Shown here one piece after another: positions 8,126 to 16,564 of a DNA stretch of 64,000 bases. How positions within the stretch are numbered: position 1 is the stretch's first letter; every line of letters begins with the position of its first letter. The DNA comes from an uncultured Christensenella sp. (GTDB lineage Bacteria; Bacillota; Clostridia; Christensenellales; Borkfalkiaceae). The stretch lies in NCBI GenBank assembly GCA_910585705.1, contig CAJUER010000003.1, positions 1 to 64,000 on the forward strand, given 5' to 3'. Both the position numbers and the translations under genes were made by a program. The notes beneath the pieces were generated by a model, which ran no database searches, had not been told where the DNA came from, and saw nothing but the letters and a program-made list of their open reading frames with translations.

Positions 8126-9928
8126 ATGAAAAAAATTACTTCCGAAACTTTAAGACAGAAATATCTCGGATTTTTCGAAAAGAAGGGACACAAAATAATT
8201 CCTTCGGCTTCGCTCATTCCCGAAAACGACCCTACGGTGCTTTTTACTACCGCAGGTATGCACCCGCTGGTGCCCTATCTTCTGGGAGAAAAGCACCCCG
8301 CCGGAAACCGCCTCACGGACGTCCAAAAGTGCGTGCGTACGGGTGACATAGAGGAGGTGGGCGACAGCTCTCACTTGACATTCTTCGAAATGCTGGGCAA
8401 CTGGTCTCTCGGCGATTATTTCAAGAGCGAAATGATTCCCTGGTCTTTCGAATTTCTGACCTCGCCCGAATACCTTGCGATTCCCGTCGGGGATATTGCC
8501 GTAACCTGCTTCGCGGGCGATAATGACTGCCCCAAAGACGAGGAAAGCGCTCGGCTTTGGCAAAAATGCGGTATTCTTCCCGAAAATATTTATTTCCTGC
8601 CCAAATCGGGCAACTGGTGGGGCCCCGCAGGCACGACCGGTCCGTGCGGTCCCGATACCGAAATGCACATTATCCGCAACCGTGCGGAAGCGGACAAGCT
8701 AGGCGCTTACGACTTCGACAACGCGCCTTCGGGTACTTTCCTCGAAATCTGGAACGACGTTTTTATGCAGTACAACAAGAATGCGGAGGGACGCTACGAA
8801 CCCCTTAAACAGAAAAACGTGGATACGGGAATGGGCTTGGAGCGCACGCTCTGCATACTCAACGGAAAATCCAGCGTTTACGAGACGGACCTTTTCGAAA
8901 ACGCAATGAGGGAAATAGAAAAGCTCACGGGGAAAAAGTACGGGGAAAGCGAAGAGGTTTCGAAAGCATTCCGCGTGGTTCTCGACCACGTACGCACTTC
9001 TACCTTTATGCTCGGCGACGTGAAGGGCATAGTTCCCTCGAATACCGATCAGGGCTATATTTTAAGGCGTATAATCCGCCGCGCAGTCCGCTTCGGCAGA
9101 AATTTAGGTTTGCCGCAGGGCTCGCTTTCCAAAGTTGCAAAGAACTTTGTGGACAAGTACGCAGAGGTCTATCCCGAGCTTGTTAAAAACTCCGGCAAAA
9201 TTTACGAGGAGCTTGAAAAGGAAGAAAATAAATTTTCCAAAACCTTACAGCAGGGCATACGCGAATTCGAAAAGGTCGCGGCGGCGCTTAGCGAGGGAGG
9301 TCGGATAGACGGCGTAACGGCTTTCCATTTATACGACACTTACGGCTTCCCCGTAGAAATTACGGTGGAAATGGCGGCAGAAAAGGGACTTAAAGTGGAC
9401 GTTGACGGCTATTCCAAATGCTATTCGGAGCATCAGGAAAAATCGCGCGCGGGCAGCGAGCAGAAGTTCGCCTGCGGTCTTGCCGACCATAAAGAGGAAA
9501 CGACAAACCTGCACACGGCAACCCATCTTTTACACGCCGCGCTTAAAATAGTCTGCTCGCCCGAAGTAGAGCAAAAGGGCAGCAACATAACGGAAGAGAG
9601 GCTGCGCTTCGACTTCAACTTTGCCCGCAAGCTGACCCCCGAAGAGGTGGCGGAGGTAGAGAGGCTCGTCAACGAACAGATTAAAGCCAACGTTCCGGTG
9701 CTTATGAAAGAGATGACTTTGGACGAGGCTAAGGCGCAGGGCTTTACGGGGCTTTTCGAAAGCAAGTACGGAGAGAAGGTTAAGACCTATTCCATAGGCG
9801 AGTTTTCCAAAGAAATATGCGGCGGACCGCACGCAAAATACACGGGCGAGCTGGGAACTTTCAAAATAGCCAAGCAGGAAAACGTGTCCGCAGGCGTAAA
9901 AAGAATTAAAGCAGTGCTTGTAAAATAA
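8126..9928 (+). CDS. alaS: Alanyl-tRNA synthetase lacking the C-Ala domain (600 aa)
   Basis: A class II synthetase that charges tRNA-Ala. The catalytic core opens with SETLRQKYLGFFEKKGH and TTAGMHPLVPYLLGEKHP. It continues through the tRNA-recognition helices to a complete editing (tRNA_SAD) domain with the zinc motifs HTATHLLHAAL (near residue 461) and CGGPH (near 565). Ordinary bacterial AlaRS is about 870 residues; here the protein stops right after the editing domain (QENVSAGVKRIKAVLVK), so the coiled linker and C-Ala domain are absent. The stop is followed by a hairpin and no remnant C-terminal frame is seen, so this looks like a natural short form. RBS GGTG-A. Same operon as cysE and cysS. 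Confidence 0.92.
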   Translation: MKKITSETLRQKYLGFFEKKGHKIIPSASLIPENDPTVLFTTAGMHPLVPYLLGEKHPAGNRLTDVQKCVRTGDIEEVGDSSHLTFFEMLGNWSLGDYFKSEMIPWSFEFLTSPEYLAIPVGDIAVTCFAGDNDCPKDEESARLWQKCGILPENIYFLPKSGNWWGPAGTTGPCGPDTEMHIIRNRAEADKLGAYDFDNAPSGTFLEIWNDVFMQYNKNAEGRYEPLKQKNVDTGMGLERTLCILNGKSSVYETDLFENAMREIEKLTGKKYGESEEVSKAFRVVLDHVRTSTFMLGDVKGIVPSNTDQGYILRRIIRRAVRFGRNLGLPQGSLSKVAKNFVDKYAEVYPELVKNSGKIYEELEKEENKFSKTLQQGIREFEKVAAALSEGGRIDGVTAFHLYDTYGFPVEITVEMAAEKGLKVDVDGYSKCYSEHQEKSRAGSEQKFACGLADHKEETTNLHTATHLLHAALKIVCSPEVEQKGSNITEERLRFDFNFARKLTPEEVAEVERLVNEQIKANVPVLMKEMTLDEAKAQGFTGLFESKYGEKVKTYSIGEFSKEICGGPHAKYTGELGTFKIAKQENVSAGVKRIKAVLVK

Positions 9929-9947
9929 CTTAAAATGCGCGTTTTTT

Positions 9948-9966
9948 CGCCGAATTGCGGCGTTTT
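9948..9966 (+). terminator. Weak terminator after alaS
   Basis: CGCCG, a five-base loop, CGGCG, then TTTT. Confidence 0.5.
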
Positions 9967-10039
9967 CCGCCGATTTTCGAGTGAAAATAAAAATTATTTA
10001 AAATTTATAAAAAACTTTGAAAACGCAACACAAAACGGC

Positions 10040-10068
10040 TTGACAGAAATTTTATAAAAGAATAAAAT
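10040..10068 (+). promoter_or_regulatory. Sigma-A promoter of rplM-rpsI
   Basis: TTGACA (10040-10045), 17 bp, TAAAAT (10063-10068), giving a leader of about 55 bases that ends in a good AAGGAG ribosome site. Confidence 0.8.
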
Positions 10069-10130
10069 AATCTTACGCTAAAAAACAAGTATAAATTTTT
10101 TCTATTGAAATACGAAATAAGGAGCAAACA

Positions 10131-10562
10131 ATGAAAACCTATATGGCAAAAGCCGAGACAGTTGAAAGAAAATGGTACGTTGTCGACGCCGCAGGCATTC
10201 CCCTCGGCAGGCTTGCATCTAAGGTGGCTGCCATACTCCGCGGCAAAAATAAACCCACGTTTACGCCCAACGTTGACACGGGCGACTTCGTGATAGTCTT
10301 GAACAGCGACAAGGTTGCGCTGACGGGCAAAAAGCTCGACGACAAGTTTTACAGATACCACACGGGTTATATCGGCGGCTTGAAGGAAATTTCCTACAAG
10401 AAAATGCTTGCCGAAAAGAGCGACCTTGCGGTATACGAAGCGGTTAAGGGAATGCTTCCCAAAAACTCGCTCGGCAGAGATATGATAAAGAAGCTGCGCG
10501 TTTACAAGGGTGCGGAGCACAACCATGCGGCACAGAAGCCCGAAGAGCTCAAATTATTTTAA
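10131..10562 (+). CDS. rplM: 50S ribosomal protein L13 (uL13)
   Basis: The 143-residue uL13 assembles early on 23S rRNA. Recognisable family segments are WYVVDAAGIPLGRLAS, GDFVIVLNSDKVALTGKK, the YRHTGY-like YRYHTGYIGGLKE, and the C-terminal GMLPKNSLGRDMIKKLRVYKGAEHNH. Length is typical. The start has AAGGAG eight bases upstream. It is followed after 22 bases by rpsI, the arrangement conserved in nearly all bacteria. Confidence 0.98.
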   Translation: MKTYMAKAETVERKWYVVDAAGIPLGRLASKVAAILRGKNKPTFTPNVDTGDFVIVLNSDKVALTGKKLDDKFYRYHTGYIGGLKEISYKKMLAEKSDLAVYEAVKGMLPKNSLGRDMIKKLRVYKGAEHNHAAQKPEELKLF

Positions 10563-10584
10563 GGTTAAGAGGTAAATTGATATT

Positions 10585-10998
10585 ATGGCAAAGGCTAGTA
10601 TAAAGAAAAAGCTTCAATTCTGGGGAACGGGAAGAAGAAAGAAGGCGATTGCCCGCGTTCGTTTGATTCCCGCAGGCACAGGCGTCATAGAAATCAACGA
10701 CAGAGCGTTGGAGGATTATTTCCCCCAGTCCGTTCTTCAATACGTCGTTAAACAGCCTCTTACGCTTCTCGGCGTCGAGGCAAAGTACGACGTTCTCGTG
10801 AACGTTTACGGCGGCGGTTACACCGGTCAGGCAAACGCTATCCGTCTCGGAATTGCGCGCGCTTTATTGCAGGCGGAAGAAGGTTGCCGCCCCGCCCTCA
10901 AAAAAGAAGGCTTCCTTACACGCGACCCGCGCGTCAAGGAAAGAAAGAAGTACGGCTTGAAGAAGGCGCGCCGTGCTCCGCAGTTCTCGAAGAGATAA
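10585..10998 (+). CDS. rpsI: 30S ribosomal protein S9 (uS9)
   Basis: The 137-residue uS9 sits in the small-subunit head, and its basic tail reaches the P-site tRNA. The conserved GTGRRKKAIARVRL start, the GGGYTGQANAIRLGIARALL middle and the terminal RRAPQFSKR tail (ending in the invariant SKR) are all present. It is the second gene of the rplM operon and is closed by a clear terminator. Confidence 0.98.
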   Translation: MAKASIKKKLQFWGTGRRKKAIARVRLIPAGTGVIEINDRALEDYFPQSVLQYVVKQPLTLLGVEAKYDVLVNVYGGGYTGQANAIRLGIARALLQAEEGCRPALKKEGFLTRDPRVKERKKYGLKKARRAPQFSKR

Positions 10999-11012
10999 TT
11001 GCAAACAAAAAA

Positions 11013-11047
11013 GAGAGAGGCTTTTTTACAAGCCTCTTTATTTTTTT
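11013..11047 (+). terminator. Terminator of rplM-rpsI
   Basis: AGAGGCTT and AAGCCTCT form the stem and are followed by a run of T. It lies between the convergent rpsI and the SLOG gene. Confidence 0.85.
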
Positions 11048-11062
11048 ACCGCGCGTTTTAAA

Positions 11063-11575
11063 TTATAAAATCTGAACGGACAAAGTGTCGGGGTGCAAAA
11101 TGGTAACGGGCAAACTTTTGTTGACGGCGTAAGTTATTGTTTTGCTTGTTCCGCTGCTTGTTCCGTTCCATACGGCTATAACGCAGTCGGACTGTTCCAC
11201 CATATAACGGTTGCGCTTTTGCATACAGTCGTAGGTGTATTCGTCCTGCAAAACTATCACCTTGTCGCATTGCCGTAATAGCGCCGAGTACCTTGAAATT
11301 TGCCGTTTGTTCCACTTGCTTGACTGGGTTGCGCACGGAATTACGGCAACCAGCGATACTTCGGGGAATTCGTTCCGCAACGAAAGCACTATCTCCGCCG
11401 CAAAACAGTCCGTACCCAACGCCATACCCGAAAGAAAGCGGGAAACCCCGCTTAAAATTTTTTGCCGTATCAAACATGTCAAACGCCTTTTCAGCGCGGT
11501 GCATCTTTTGTCGTCCTCGTTATATCCGAAAGGAAGTTTATGCGGACGGTGTCCCGTAAACATACAAGTTTTCAT
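11063..11575 (-). CDS. SLOG family protein (DUF1273/YpsA-like)
   Basis: A 170-residue Rossmann-like SLOG protein of the DUF1273 group. Visible motifs are the N-terminal TGHRP (residues 8-12), a glycine turn SGMALGTDCFAAEIV in the nucleotide-binding position, and VIAVWNGTSSGTSKTITYA near the C-terminus. SLOG proteins bind nucleotide-derived ligands, and in Bacillus YpsA has been tied to division and oxidative stress; the ligand here is unknown. The promoter TTGACG-17-TAAAAT ends six bases before the ATG with no SD, which predicts a leaderless mRNA. It is divergent from a small HTH regulator whose operator-like palindrome lies just upstream of this -35, so common control is plausible. Confidence 0.85.
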   Translation of the reverse strand: MKTCMFTGHRPHKLPFGYNEDDKRCTALKRRLTCLIRQKILSGVSRFLSGMALGTDCFAAEIVLSLRNEFPEVSLVAVIPCATQSSKWNKRQISRYSALLRQCDKVIVLQDEYTYDCMQKRNRYMVEQSDCVIAVWNGTSSGTSKTITYAVNKSLPVTILHPDTLSVQIL

Positions 11576-11581
11576 AAATTA

Positions 11582-11610
11582 ATTTTACCATTGACAAATT
11601 AAGCCGTCAA
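11582..11610 (-). promoter_or_regulatory. Promoter of the SLOG gene (leaderless)
   Basis: Minus strand TTGACG (11610-11605), 17 bp, TAAAAT (11587-11582), with exactly six bases to the ATG. Confidence 0.7.
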
Positions 11611-11612
11611 GC

Positions 11613-11682
11613 GTTCTCAATTGAGAACCTATAAAAAATTGCCGAAAGGTATAATCTAATTGTGTGGTTCTTGTTTGAGAAC
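11613..11682. promoter_or_regulatory. Two matching operators in the SLOG/HTH divergent region
   Basis: A perfect 16-bp palindrome GTTCTCAATTGAGAAC (11613-11628) and a close copy GTTCTTGTTTGAGAAC (11667-11682) flank a TATAAT box at 11650-11655. Their placement fits binding by the downstream HTH protein and control of both divergent genes. Confidence 0.7.
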
Positions 11683-11696
11683 CGGGAGGCGCAATT

Positions 11697-11930
11697 ATGA
11701 GTTTGGCGGAAGCAATAAAAATTCGATTCTTATCGATTATGGAAGAGAAAGAATTCACGCAGTATGATTTTTACACGAAGGGCGGAATAGCAAAATCAAC
11801 GGTGTCGCAGGTGCTTAACGGCACAAGGGAGCGCGTGGCGGTAAAAACTATTTTTGAAATGGTCAGCACAATGGAAGTGTCGCTTAACGTGTTTTTCGAC
11901 GACCCGATTTTCAGCGAGGTGGAAGATTAG
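11697..11930 (+). CDS. XRE-family HTH regulator (77 aa)
   Basis: A single-domain helix-turn-helix protein. The turn and recognition helix read YTKGGIAKSTVSQVLNGTRERVAVKT, typical of the XRE family, and the C-terminus is a short acidic tail after a MEVSLNVFFDDPIF segment. It has a strong GGGAGG ribosome site. Two copies of a 16-bp palindrome lie in its promoter region, consistent with autoregulation. The divergent SLOG gene is the likely co-regulated partner. It is about the same size as the regulator at 1551 but is not a close copy, and the operators of the two genes differ. Confidence 0.88.
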   Translation: MSLAEAIKIRFLSIMEEKEFTQYDFYTKGGIAKSTVSQVLNGTRERVAVKTIFEMVSTMEVSLNVFFDDPIFSEVED

Positions 11931-11990
11931 TGAACGTTTTTTTAAAAAGTGTCTAATAACGGAAGCGGTTAAATTTTGTCATTAAATTTA

Positions 11991-12018
11991 TTGACAATTT
12001 GCGCAAACGGTGTATAAT
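11991..12018 (+). promoter_or_regulatory. Sigma-A promoter with extended -10
   Basis: TTGACA (11991-11996), 16 bp, TGTATAAT with the -10 at 12013-12018: close to full consensus, so the small lipoprotein is probably strongly expressed. Confidence 0.8.
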
Positions 12019-12069
12019 GATTTATATAACAGAAGCGGAAGCTTCAAAAAAATTTTCGGAGGATGTAAG

Positions 12070-12492
12070 ATGAAAAAGGCAATTATCGGTGTTACGACCG
12101 CGCTCCTTACGCTTATTATGTGTATGGCGCTTGCAGGCTGTGCAACCAAAGTAAAGGGCAAAACTTATGTTTACGACAGTTACGAAATCAGTTATACTGA
12201 CGACGTGACCGACGAGCAGAAGACTGCATGCGAAAAAGTGATAGAGGCTGCAATGGTTGTTGCGAAAAACATTAAATATGAATTCAAAGACGACGGAACC
12301 GTAACCGCAGGTATTGGTACATATAAATATGAGCAGGACGGAAAAGACGTAATTCTCAAACTCAAAGACGCAGAAGTTAAGAGATTGACCGTTTCGGGCA
12401 AAAAGCTTAAAACTACCCAGTCTGCCGAAGATATGCATCTTACGGACGTTGCCGGTGTGAAGAGCGTAACCGTTATTTACAAACAAGCATAA
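12070..12492 (+). CDS. Small lipoprotein of unknown function (140 aa)
   Basis: A type II signal peptide (MKKAIIGVTTALLTLIMCMA) ends in lipobox ALAGC, followed by a small mature domain of about 115 residues rich in beta-strand-like alternation (GKTYVYDSYEISYTDD, FKDDGTVTAGIGTYKYEQDG). The latter pattern resembles lipocalin-like or DUF-type extracellular domains of Clostridia, but I cannot assign a family. The start at 12070 is fixed by the CGGAGGA ribosome site; the frame is open further upstream without one. It has its own strong promoter and terminator. Confidence 0.8.
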   Translation: MKKAIIGVTTALLTLIMCMALAGCATKVKGKTYVYDSYEISYTDDVTDEQKTACEKVIEAAMVVAKNIKYEFKDDGTVTAGIGTYKYEQDGKDVILKLKDAEVKRLTVSGKKLKTTQSAEDMHLTDVAGVKSVTVIYKQA

Positions 12493-12500
12493 ATCAAATA

Positions 12501-12530
12501 AAAGTCTCCGCCGAGCGCGGAGACTTTTTA
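12501..12530 (+). terminator. Terminator of the small lipoprotein
   Basis: AAAGTCTCCGC, a five-base loop, GCGGAGACTTT, then TTATT. Confidence 0.85.
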
Positions 12531-12574
12531 TTATAAAAACTTACAAAAATAGTGAAATATTTTCATTTTTTGTA

Positions 12575-12603
12575 TTGCTTTTTAAACGCCGATATATTAT
12601 AAT
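12575..12603 (+). promoter_or_regulatory. Sigma-A promoter of pfp
   Basis: TTGCTT (12575-12580), 17 bp, TATAAT (12598-12603). Confidence 0.75.
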
Positions 12604-12652
12604 CAGTATATATGCGGTTTGCCGCCGTAATTCAATGTTAAGGGAGAATTAA

Positions 12653-13894
12653 ATGAAAAACGTAATTGTCGGACAGTCGGGCGGACCTACCGCCGTAATA
12701 AATTCAAGCCTTTTAGGCGTTTATAAAACGGCGAAGGACAGGGGGGCGGATACCGTTTACGGTATGGTTCACGGAATAAAGGGGCTTTTGGACAGGGACG
12801 TGGTGGATCTTTCCACACGTTTGAAGACCGACCTCGATACCGATCTTTTAAAGAGAACGCCGTCATCCTTTCTCGGCTCGTGCCGCTACAAGCTTCCTGA
12901 TATAGAGGGGAACGAAAAAACATACGAGAAAATTTTCAAAATTTTAAAAGAGCTTGATATTTATGCGTTCTTCTATATCGGCGGAAACGACTCTATGGAC
13001 ACCATTAAAAAGCTTTCCGACTACGGTGCGAAAATTAAAAGCCCCATACGTTTTATGGGCGTGCCCAAAACCATAGATAACGACCTTGCTATCACGGACC
13101 ATACTCCCGGTTACGGCAGCGCGGCAAAATACATTGCCGCAACCACCAAAGAAATAATACGCGACGGACTTGTATACGACTACCCCGTAGTTTCCGTAAT
13201 CGAAGTTATGGGCAGGAACGCGGGCTGGCTGACTGCGGCTACGGCGCTTGCAAAAGGCGAAGACTGCGAGGGCGTGGACGAAATTTATCTGCCCGAGAAA
13301 GTTTTCGATATAGACAAATTCCTTGAAAGAATGGGCAAAAGACTTAAAGAAAACCGTTCCATTGTTATCGCCGTTTCGGAAGGCGTAAAGGTTACGGACG
13401 GAAGGTACGTCTGCGAGCTTGCCGAACATGTTGATTACGTCGACGCGTTCGGACACAAACAGCTTGCGGGTACGGCGCGTTTCCTTGCGGGAAAAATTGC
13501 CGAAAAGTACGGAGTAAAAACGAGGGCGATTGAGCTTTCTTCGCTGCAACGTTGTGCTTCGCACATTATGGCGCGCGTTGATATGACGGAAGCGTTCAAT
13601 GCGGGCGGCGCGGCGGTCAAGGCGGCGTTCGAGGGAATGACGGGACAGGTTATAACTTTGAAGCGCGTTTCGGAAGATCCGTATATGTGCATTACCGAGC
13701 CTGCGGACGTTCACTTTATAGCTAACGTTGAAAAGAAAGTTCCGCTCGAATGGATTACGGAGGACGGCGCGAACGTCAAACCCGAGCTTGTCCATTACAT
13801 TTACCCGCTTATTCAGGCGGAAATTTCACCGCTTTGGATAAACGGTCTTCCGCGCCATATAAGGCTCCACGCGACTTCCACAATCAAGAAGTAA
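12653..13894 (+). CDS. pfp: 6-phosphofructokinase, probably PPi-dependent
   Basis: Phosphorylates fructose 6-phosphate in glycolysis. The 413-residue protein has the phosphofructokinase fold: GQSGGPTAVINSSLLG at the N-terminus, GGNDSM near residue 104, and PKTIDNDLAITDHTPG around 136. In the PFK family a Lys in PKTIDND, where ATP enzymes have Gly (PGTIDND), together with an Asp in the preceding GGxDS loop, marks the pyrophosphate-using type, so I infer a reversible PPi enzyme. A good AGGGAG site precedes the ATG. It is monocistronic, with its own promoter and terminator. Confidence 0.88.
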   Translation: MKNVIVGQSGGPTAVINSSLLGVYKTAKDRGADTVYGMVHGIKGLLDRDVVDLSTRLKTDLDTDLLKRTPSSFLGSCRYKLPDIEGNEKTYEKIFKILKELDIYAFFYIGGNDSMDTIKKLSDYGAKIKSPIRFMGVPKTIDNDLAITDHTPGYGSAAKYIAATTKEIIRDGLVYDYPVVSVIEVMGRNAGWLTAATALAKGEDCEGVDEIYLPEKVFDIDKFLERMGKRLKENRSIVIAVSEGVKVTDGRYVCELAEHVDYVDAFGHKQLAGTARFLAGKIAEKYGVKTRAIELSSLQRCASHIMARVDMTEAFNAGGAAVKAAFEGMTGQVITLKRVSEDPYMCITEPADVHFIANVEKKVPLEWITEDGANVKPELVHYIYPLIQAEISPLWINGLPRHIRLHATSTIKK

Positions 13895-13921
13895 CTAAGG
13901 TTTCAAGAATAATAGACTTCC

Positions 13922-13957
13922 GCCGTCCGCGCAAGAAAAGCGCGGACGGCTTACTTT
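13922..13957. terminator. Convergent terminator after pfp
   Basis: A perfect 11-bp stem GCCGTCCGCGC with its complement around a seven-base loop, in the gap between pfp and the minus-strand small gene. Confidence 0.8.
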
Positions 13958-14166
13958 CTGGAAGCAATTCTGTTCGAAATGCGTTCGTGGCGCGCAAGCA
14001 CGTCAGCCATAAAATTGGGTTTTTCCTCTTCGGGTGCAGGGGGCGGCGCAGGCGGTGTGCTTGCGGCGGCAAAGTTTTCGGTATTGTCCGTGCCTTCTGC
14101 TTCACTCTTGTTTGCGGTAAGCCCGCCTAAAGCCTGTAATAAATTGAGCAGTGCGAATTTTTCCGT
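13951..14166 (-). CDS. Small Pro-rich hypothetical protein with an ACG start (71 aa)
   Basis: The minus strand carries AAAGGAGG followed after five bases by ACG and then an open frame of 71 codons ending at 13951. The N-terminus reads EKFALLNLLQALGGLTANK after the first codon, the middle is a Pro/Ala linker (STPPAPPPAPEEEKP), and the C-terminus is FMADVLARHERISNRIASRK. The strong ribosome site, sensible composition and a terminator at the stop codon argue that it is a gene. No ATG, GTG or TTG lies at the proper distance; ACG is one base from ATG, so this is either a rare start, a disabled start or a sequencing change. I do not recognise the family. Confidence 0.55.
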   Translation of the reverse strand, partial: TEKFALLNLLQALGGLTANKSEAEGTDNTENFAAASTPPAPPPAPEEEKPNFMADVLARHERISNRIASRK

Positions 14167-14214
14167 AAAAAGCCTCCTTTTGGTAAATTTTCGCTAAAAT
14201 CAAGCCGAAAATTA

Positions 14215-14243
14215 TTGCCTAAAACTTGTAATTGGTATATAAT
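14215..14243 (+). promoter_or_regulatory. Sigma-A promoter of the large lipoprotein
   Basis: TTGCCT (14215-14220), 17 bp, TATAAT (14238-14243). A minus-strand TATAAT lies at 14265-14260 and may serve the divergent 71-aa gene. Confidence 0.75.
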
Positions 14244-14282
14244 TGATTAAGTACAAGTTATTATACTCAATCGGAGTTAAAA

Positions 14283-16538
14283 ATGCGCAAATCATTTACT
14301 AAAATTATATGCTTTACAGCCGCAATAATTGTAACGCTCGGCGTTGCTTTATTTTCAGCCTGCGGCAAAAACAAAGTCAATCCGCTTACGCCCGACAATC
14401 TGGGCGACGCGGCGGTAACCTCGAACGGCGGTTTTGCCGTAGAAAAGGGCGACTACGTTTATTTTATAAACGGAAAAGAAAACTACACGGCGGACAACGG
14501 CGGCAACGCGGTGAAGGGTGCGATTATGCGCATTTCCAAAGCCGACCTTTCCGCGCACAATTATTCGTCTGTCGATACGGTGGTTCCTTCCGTAATTTAT
14601 TCCGGCAACAGCAACGCGGGACTTTATATTTACGGCGACAGAATTTACTATACGACGCCCTCGACTGAAAAGAACAGCGACGGCGAAGTTCAGAACTCGT
14701 ATCTGCAATTCAAGAGCACGAAGCTTGACCGCACCGACACCGTTAAAAATTATTATTTACAGCTTGCGGACAACTCCACCGAATACCGCTACGTTGAGGT
14801 AGACGGCACGGTTTACATTCTCTATGTAGCCGCTTCGGAAAACTTATACGGCACGAGCTGCAAAAATATTCACAGCTACAACACGGCGAACGGAGTGGAT
14901 ACACTTCTTGCGTACAACGTCGGCGACGTGACGTTCGATAAGTACGATTTGACCAATCCGAGAATTTACTACACTATGAACGTAACCGATTACGTTACAA
15001 ACACATCTTACTCGGAATATTACAATCAGATTTACACGGTGACTGCGGACGAAACTCAACGCAACGAATACGGTCTCGATAAAATAGTCGAAGATTACGA
15101 CGCGGAAAAAGATCCCCTTTACGTAAACTGCGGAAGCCTTGTGTTTGACGGCATCGGCAAAGTTCAGGGTATGACGCAGAGCGTGACGCCCTTCAACGGC
15201 GAAGGTGCGGACAGCGTTGAACGAAGCGCATACAAGTACACCGTAAGCGCATATGAAAACGGATACCTGTATTACACGCGCACAACCAAGCAAAACAGTA
15301 CGGCAATGCTTTTTGCGGCGAAGCAGTCCGAAATTTTAAGCGAGGGCTGGAAGCCCGTTTCGGGCAACCCCGAAGACGGAGCGTGTCTTGTAAGGGACGG
15401 AAGTTCGGCAAGCTCGTATATCTATCTTTACGGCGCGGACAACGCGTTGACGGGTGCGCTTGTTACGGGTAGCAACGGAATAGAAAAAGTAAACGTTAAG
15501 GACGGCAAAATCGGAACGGTTCTGAACAACGAGGATAGGTTCTATCTTACGACGGACGGACAGGCAACGCCTTTATTTACCGCAAAGCACGACGACGGAA
15601 ACTATATTTATTATTCGCTTACGGGCGGCAACGGATATACCGTGCACCGCGTATGCTATGACGGCGGATATCTCGATTACAGCGGTTTCCCCTTAGAAGA
15701 CGCGGTCGGAAAGTACACGCCTGTGCAGTTGCTCGACGTGGACGCTTCGAGCAACTGGTACAAGCCCGAATTTGTGGACAACCAGCTTCTCTTCCCCGCA
15801 CAGACCGCCGATATGGTGAGCTACGAATATATTATGGTCTGCGATTTGGGCAAAGACGGCAAGATGATGACCAACGCGCAAATCGACGAATTGAACGACC
15901 AGTTTGAAAGCATAGAAAAGAAAATTACCGAAGTCGACGACAAGACTTATGAAAATCTTCAAAATGCTCTGCGTTACGCATTCTTTACTGGCGAAAGCGA
16001 ATACATCGGCACGCTTATTCAGGCGTACGTCGACATTCAGGGCAAAGACGTGGAATATCTGTGGTCGGAGGAGTCGGTTGCGAAATACCACGAATTTGTA
16101 AAAGCCGAACAGCTCGACGAATGGGTGGACGTGACCGAAGGCCGCGCAACTACCGTTAAAGTAAACGGAAAGGATATTGCGGCGAACAAGCGCGACTATT
16201 ACTATTCTTTGCTCGGCAAAATGAGCGACAAGGACAGCGAGGCTTACGCAAAATCCCTCAGGGACCAGTATTTGCAGAGCTATCCCGAAAAGCCCGTAAC
16301 TCCCGACTGGTACTCGACGCTTTCAAAAGGCGCGAAGATAGGATTTATCGTCGGCGTAAGCGCAGGCGGCGCGATAATACTTGCAGGTGCGGCAGTGCTG
16401 ACGGTATATTTAGTCCGTAAACGCAGAAAGAAGATGCCCACCTATGTAAAACGCAGCATTAAGGTTGACACGACCGACGACAAGAATATCGACGTTTATT
16501 CGACGGGCGAGGACGAAAGCTCCGCCGACGGCGAATAA
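14283..16538 (+). CDS. Large surface lipoprotein with C-terminal membrane anchor (751 aa)
   Basis: A type II signal peptide ends in FSACG (lipid Cys near residue 27). The body has many short repeats of the form YVYFINGKENY, GLYIYGDRIYYTTP, NGYLYYTRTT and DNYIYYSLTGG, typical of DUF5050-like beta-propeller proteins in Clostridia. Near the C-terminus there is a transmembrane helix (GFIVGVSAGGAIILAGAAVL, about 690-712) followed by a basic stop-transfer RKRRKK and a short cytoplasmic tail. A protein with both a lipid anchor and a C-terminal helix is unusual and suggests the propeller spans a membrane-proximal space held at both ends. The SD is CGGAG. Its ligand is unknown. Confidence 0.75.
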   Translation: MRKSFTKIICFTAAIIVTLGVALFSACGKNKVNPLTPDNLGDAAVTSNGGFAVEKGDYVYFINGKENYTADNGGNAVKGAIMRISKADLSAHNYSSVDTVVPSVIYSGNSNAGLYIYGDRIYYTTPSTEKNSDGEVQNSYLQFKSTKLDRTDTVKNYYLQLADNSTEYRYVEVDGTVYILYVAASENLYGTSCKNIHSYNTANGVDTLLAYNVGDVTFDKYDLTNPRIYYTMNVTDYVTNTSYSEYYNQIYTVTADETQRNEYGLDKIVEDYDAEKDPLYVNCGSLVFDGIGKVQGMTQSVTPFNGEGADSVERSAYKYTVSAYENGYLYYTRTTKQNSTAMLFAAKQSEILSEGWKPVSGNPEDGACLVRDGSSASSYIYLYGADNALTGALVTGSNGIEKVNVKDGKIGTVLNNEDRFYLTTDGQATPLFTAKHDDGNYIYYSLTGGNGYTVHRVCYDGGYLDYSGFPLEDAVGKYTPVQLLDVDASSNWYKPEFVDNQLLFPAQTADMVSYEYIMVCDLGKDGKMMTNAQIDELNDQFESIEKKITEVDDKTYENLQNALRYAFFTGESEYIGTLIQAYVDIQGKDVEYLWSEESVAKYHEFVKAEQLDEWVDVTEGRATTVKVNGKDIAANKRDYYYSLLGKMSDKDSEAYAKSLRDQYLQSYPEKPVTPDWYSTLSKGAKIGFIVGVSAGGAIILAGAAVLTVYLVRKRRKKMPTYVKRSIKVDTTDDKNIDVYSTGEDESSADGE

Positions 16539-16564
16539 GATTTGAAAAAAATTCAATAAAAACA

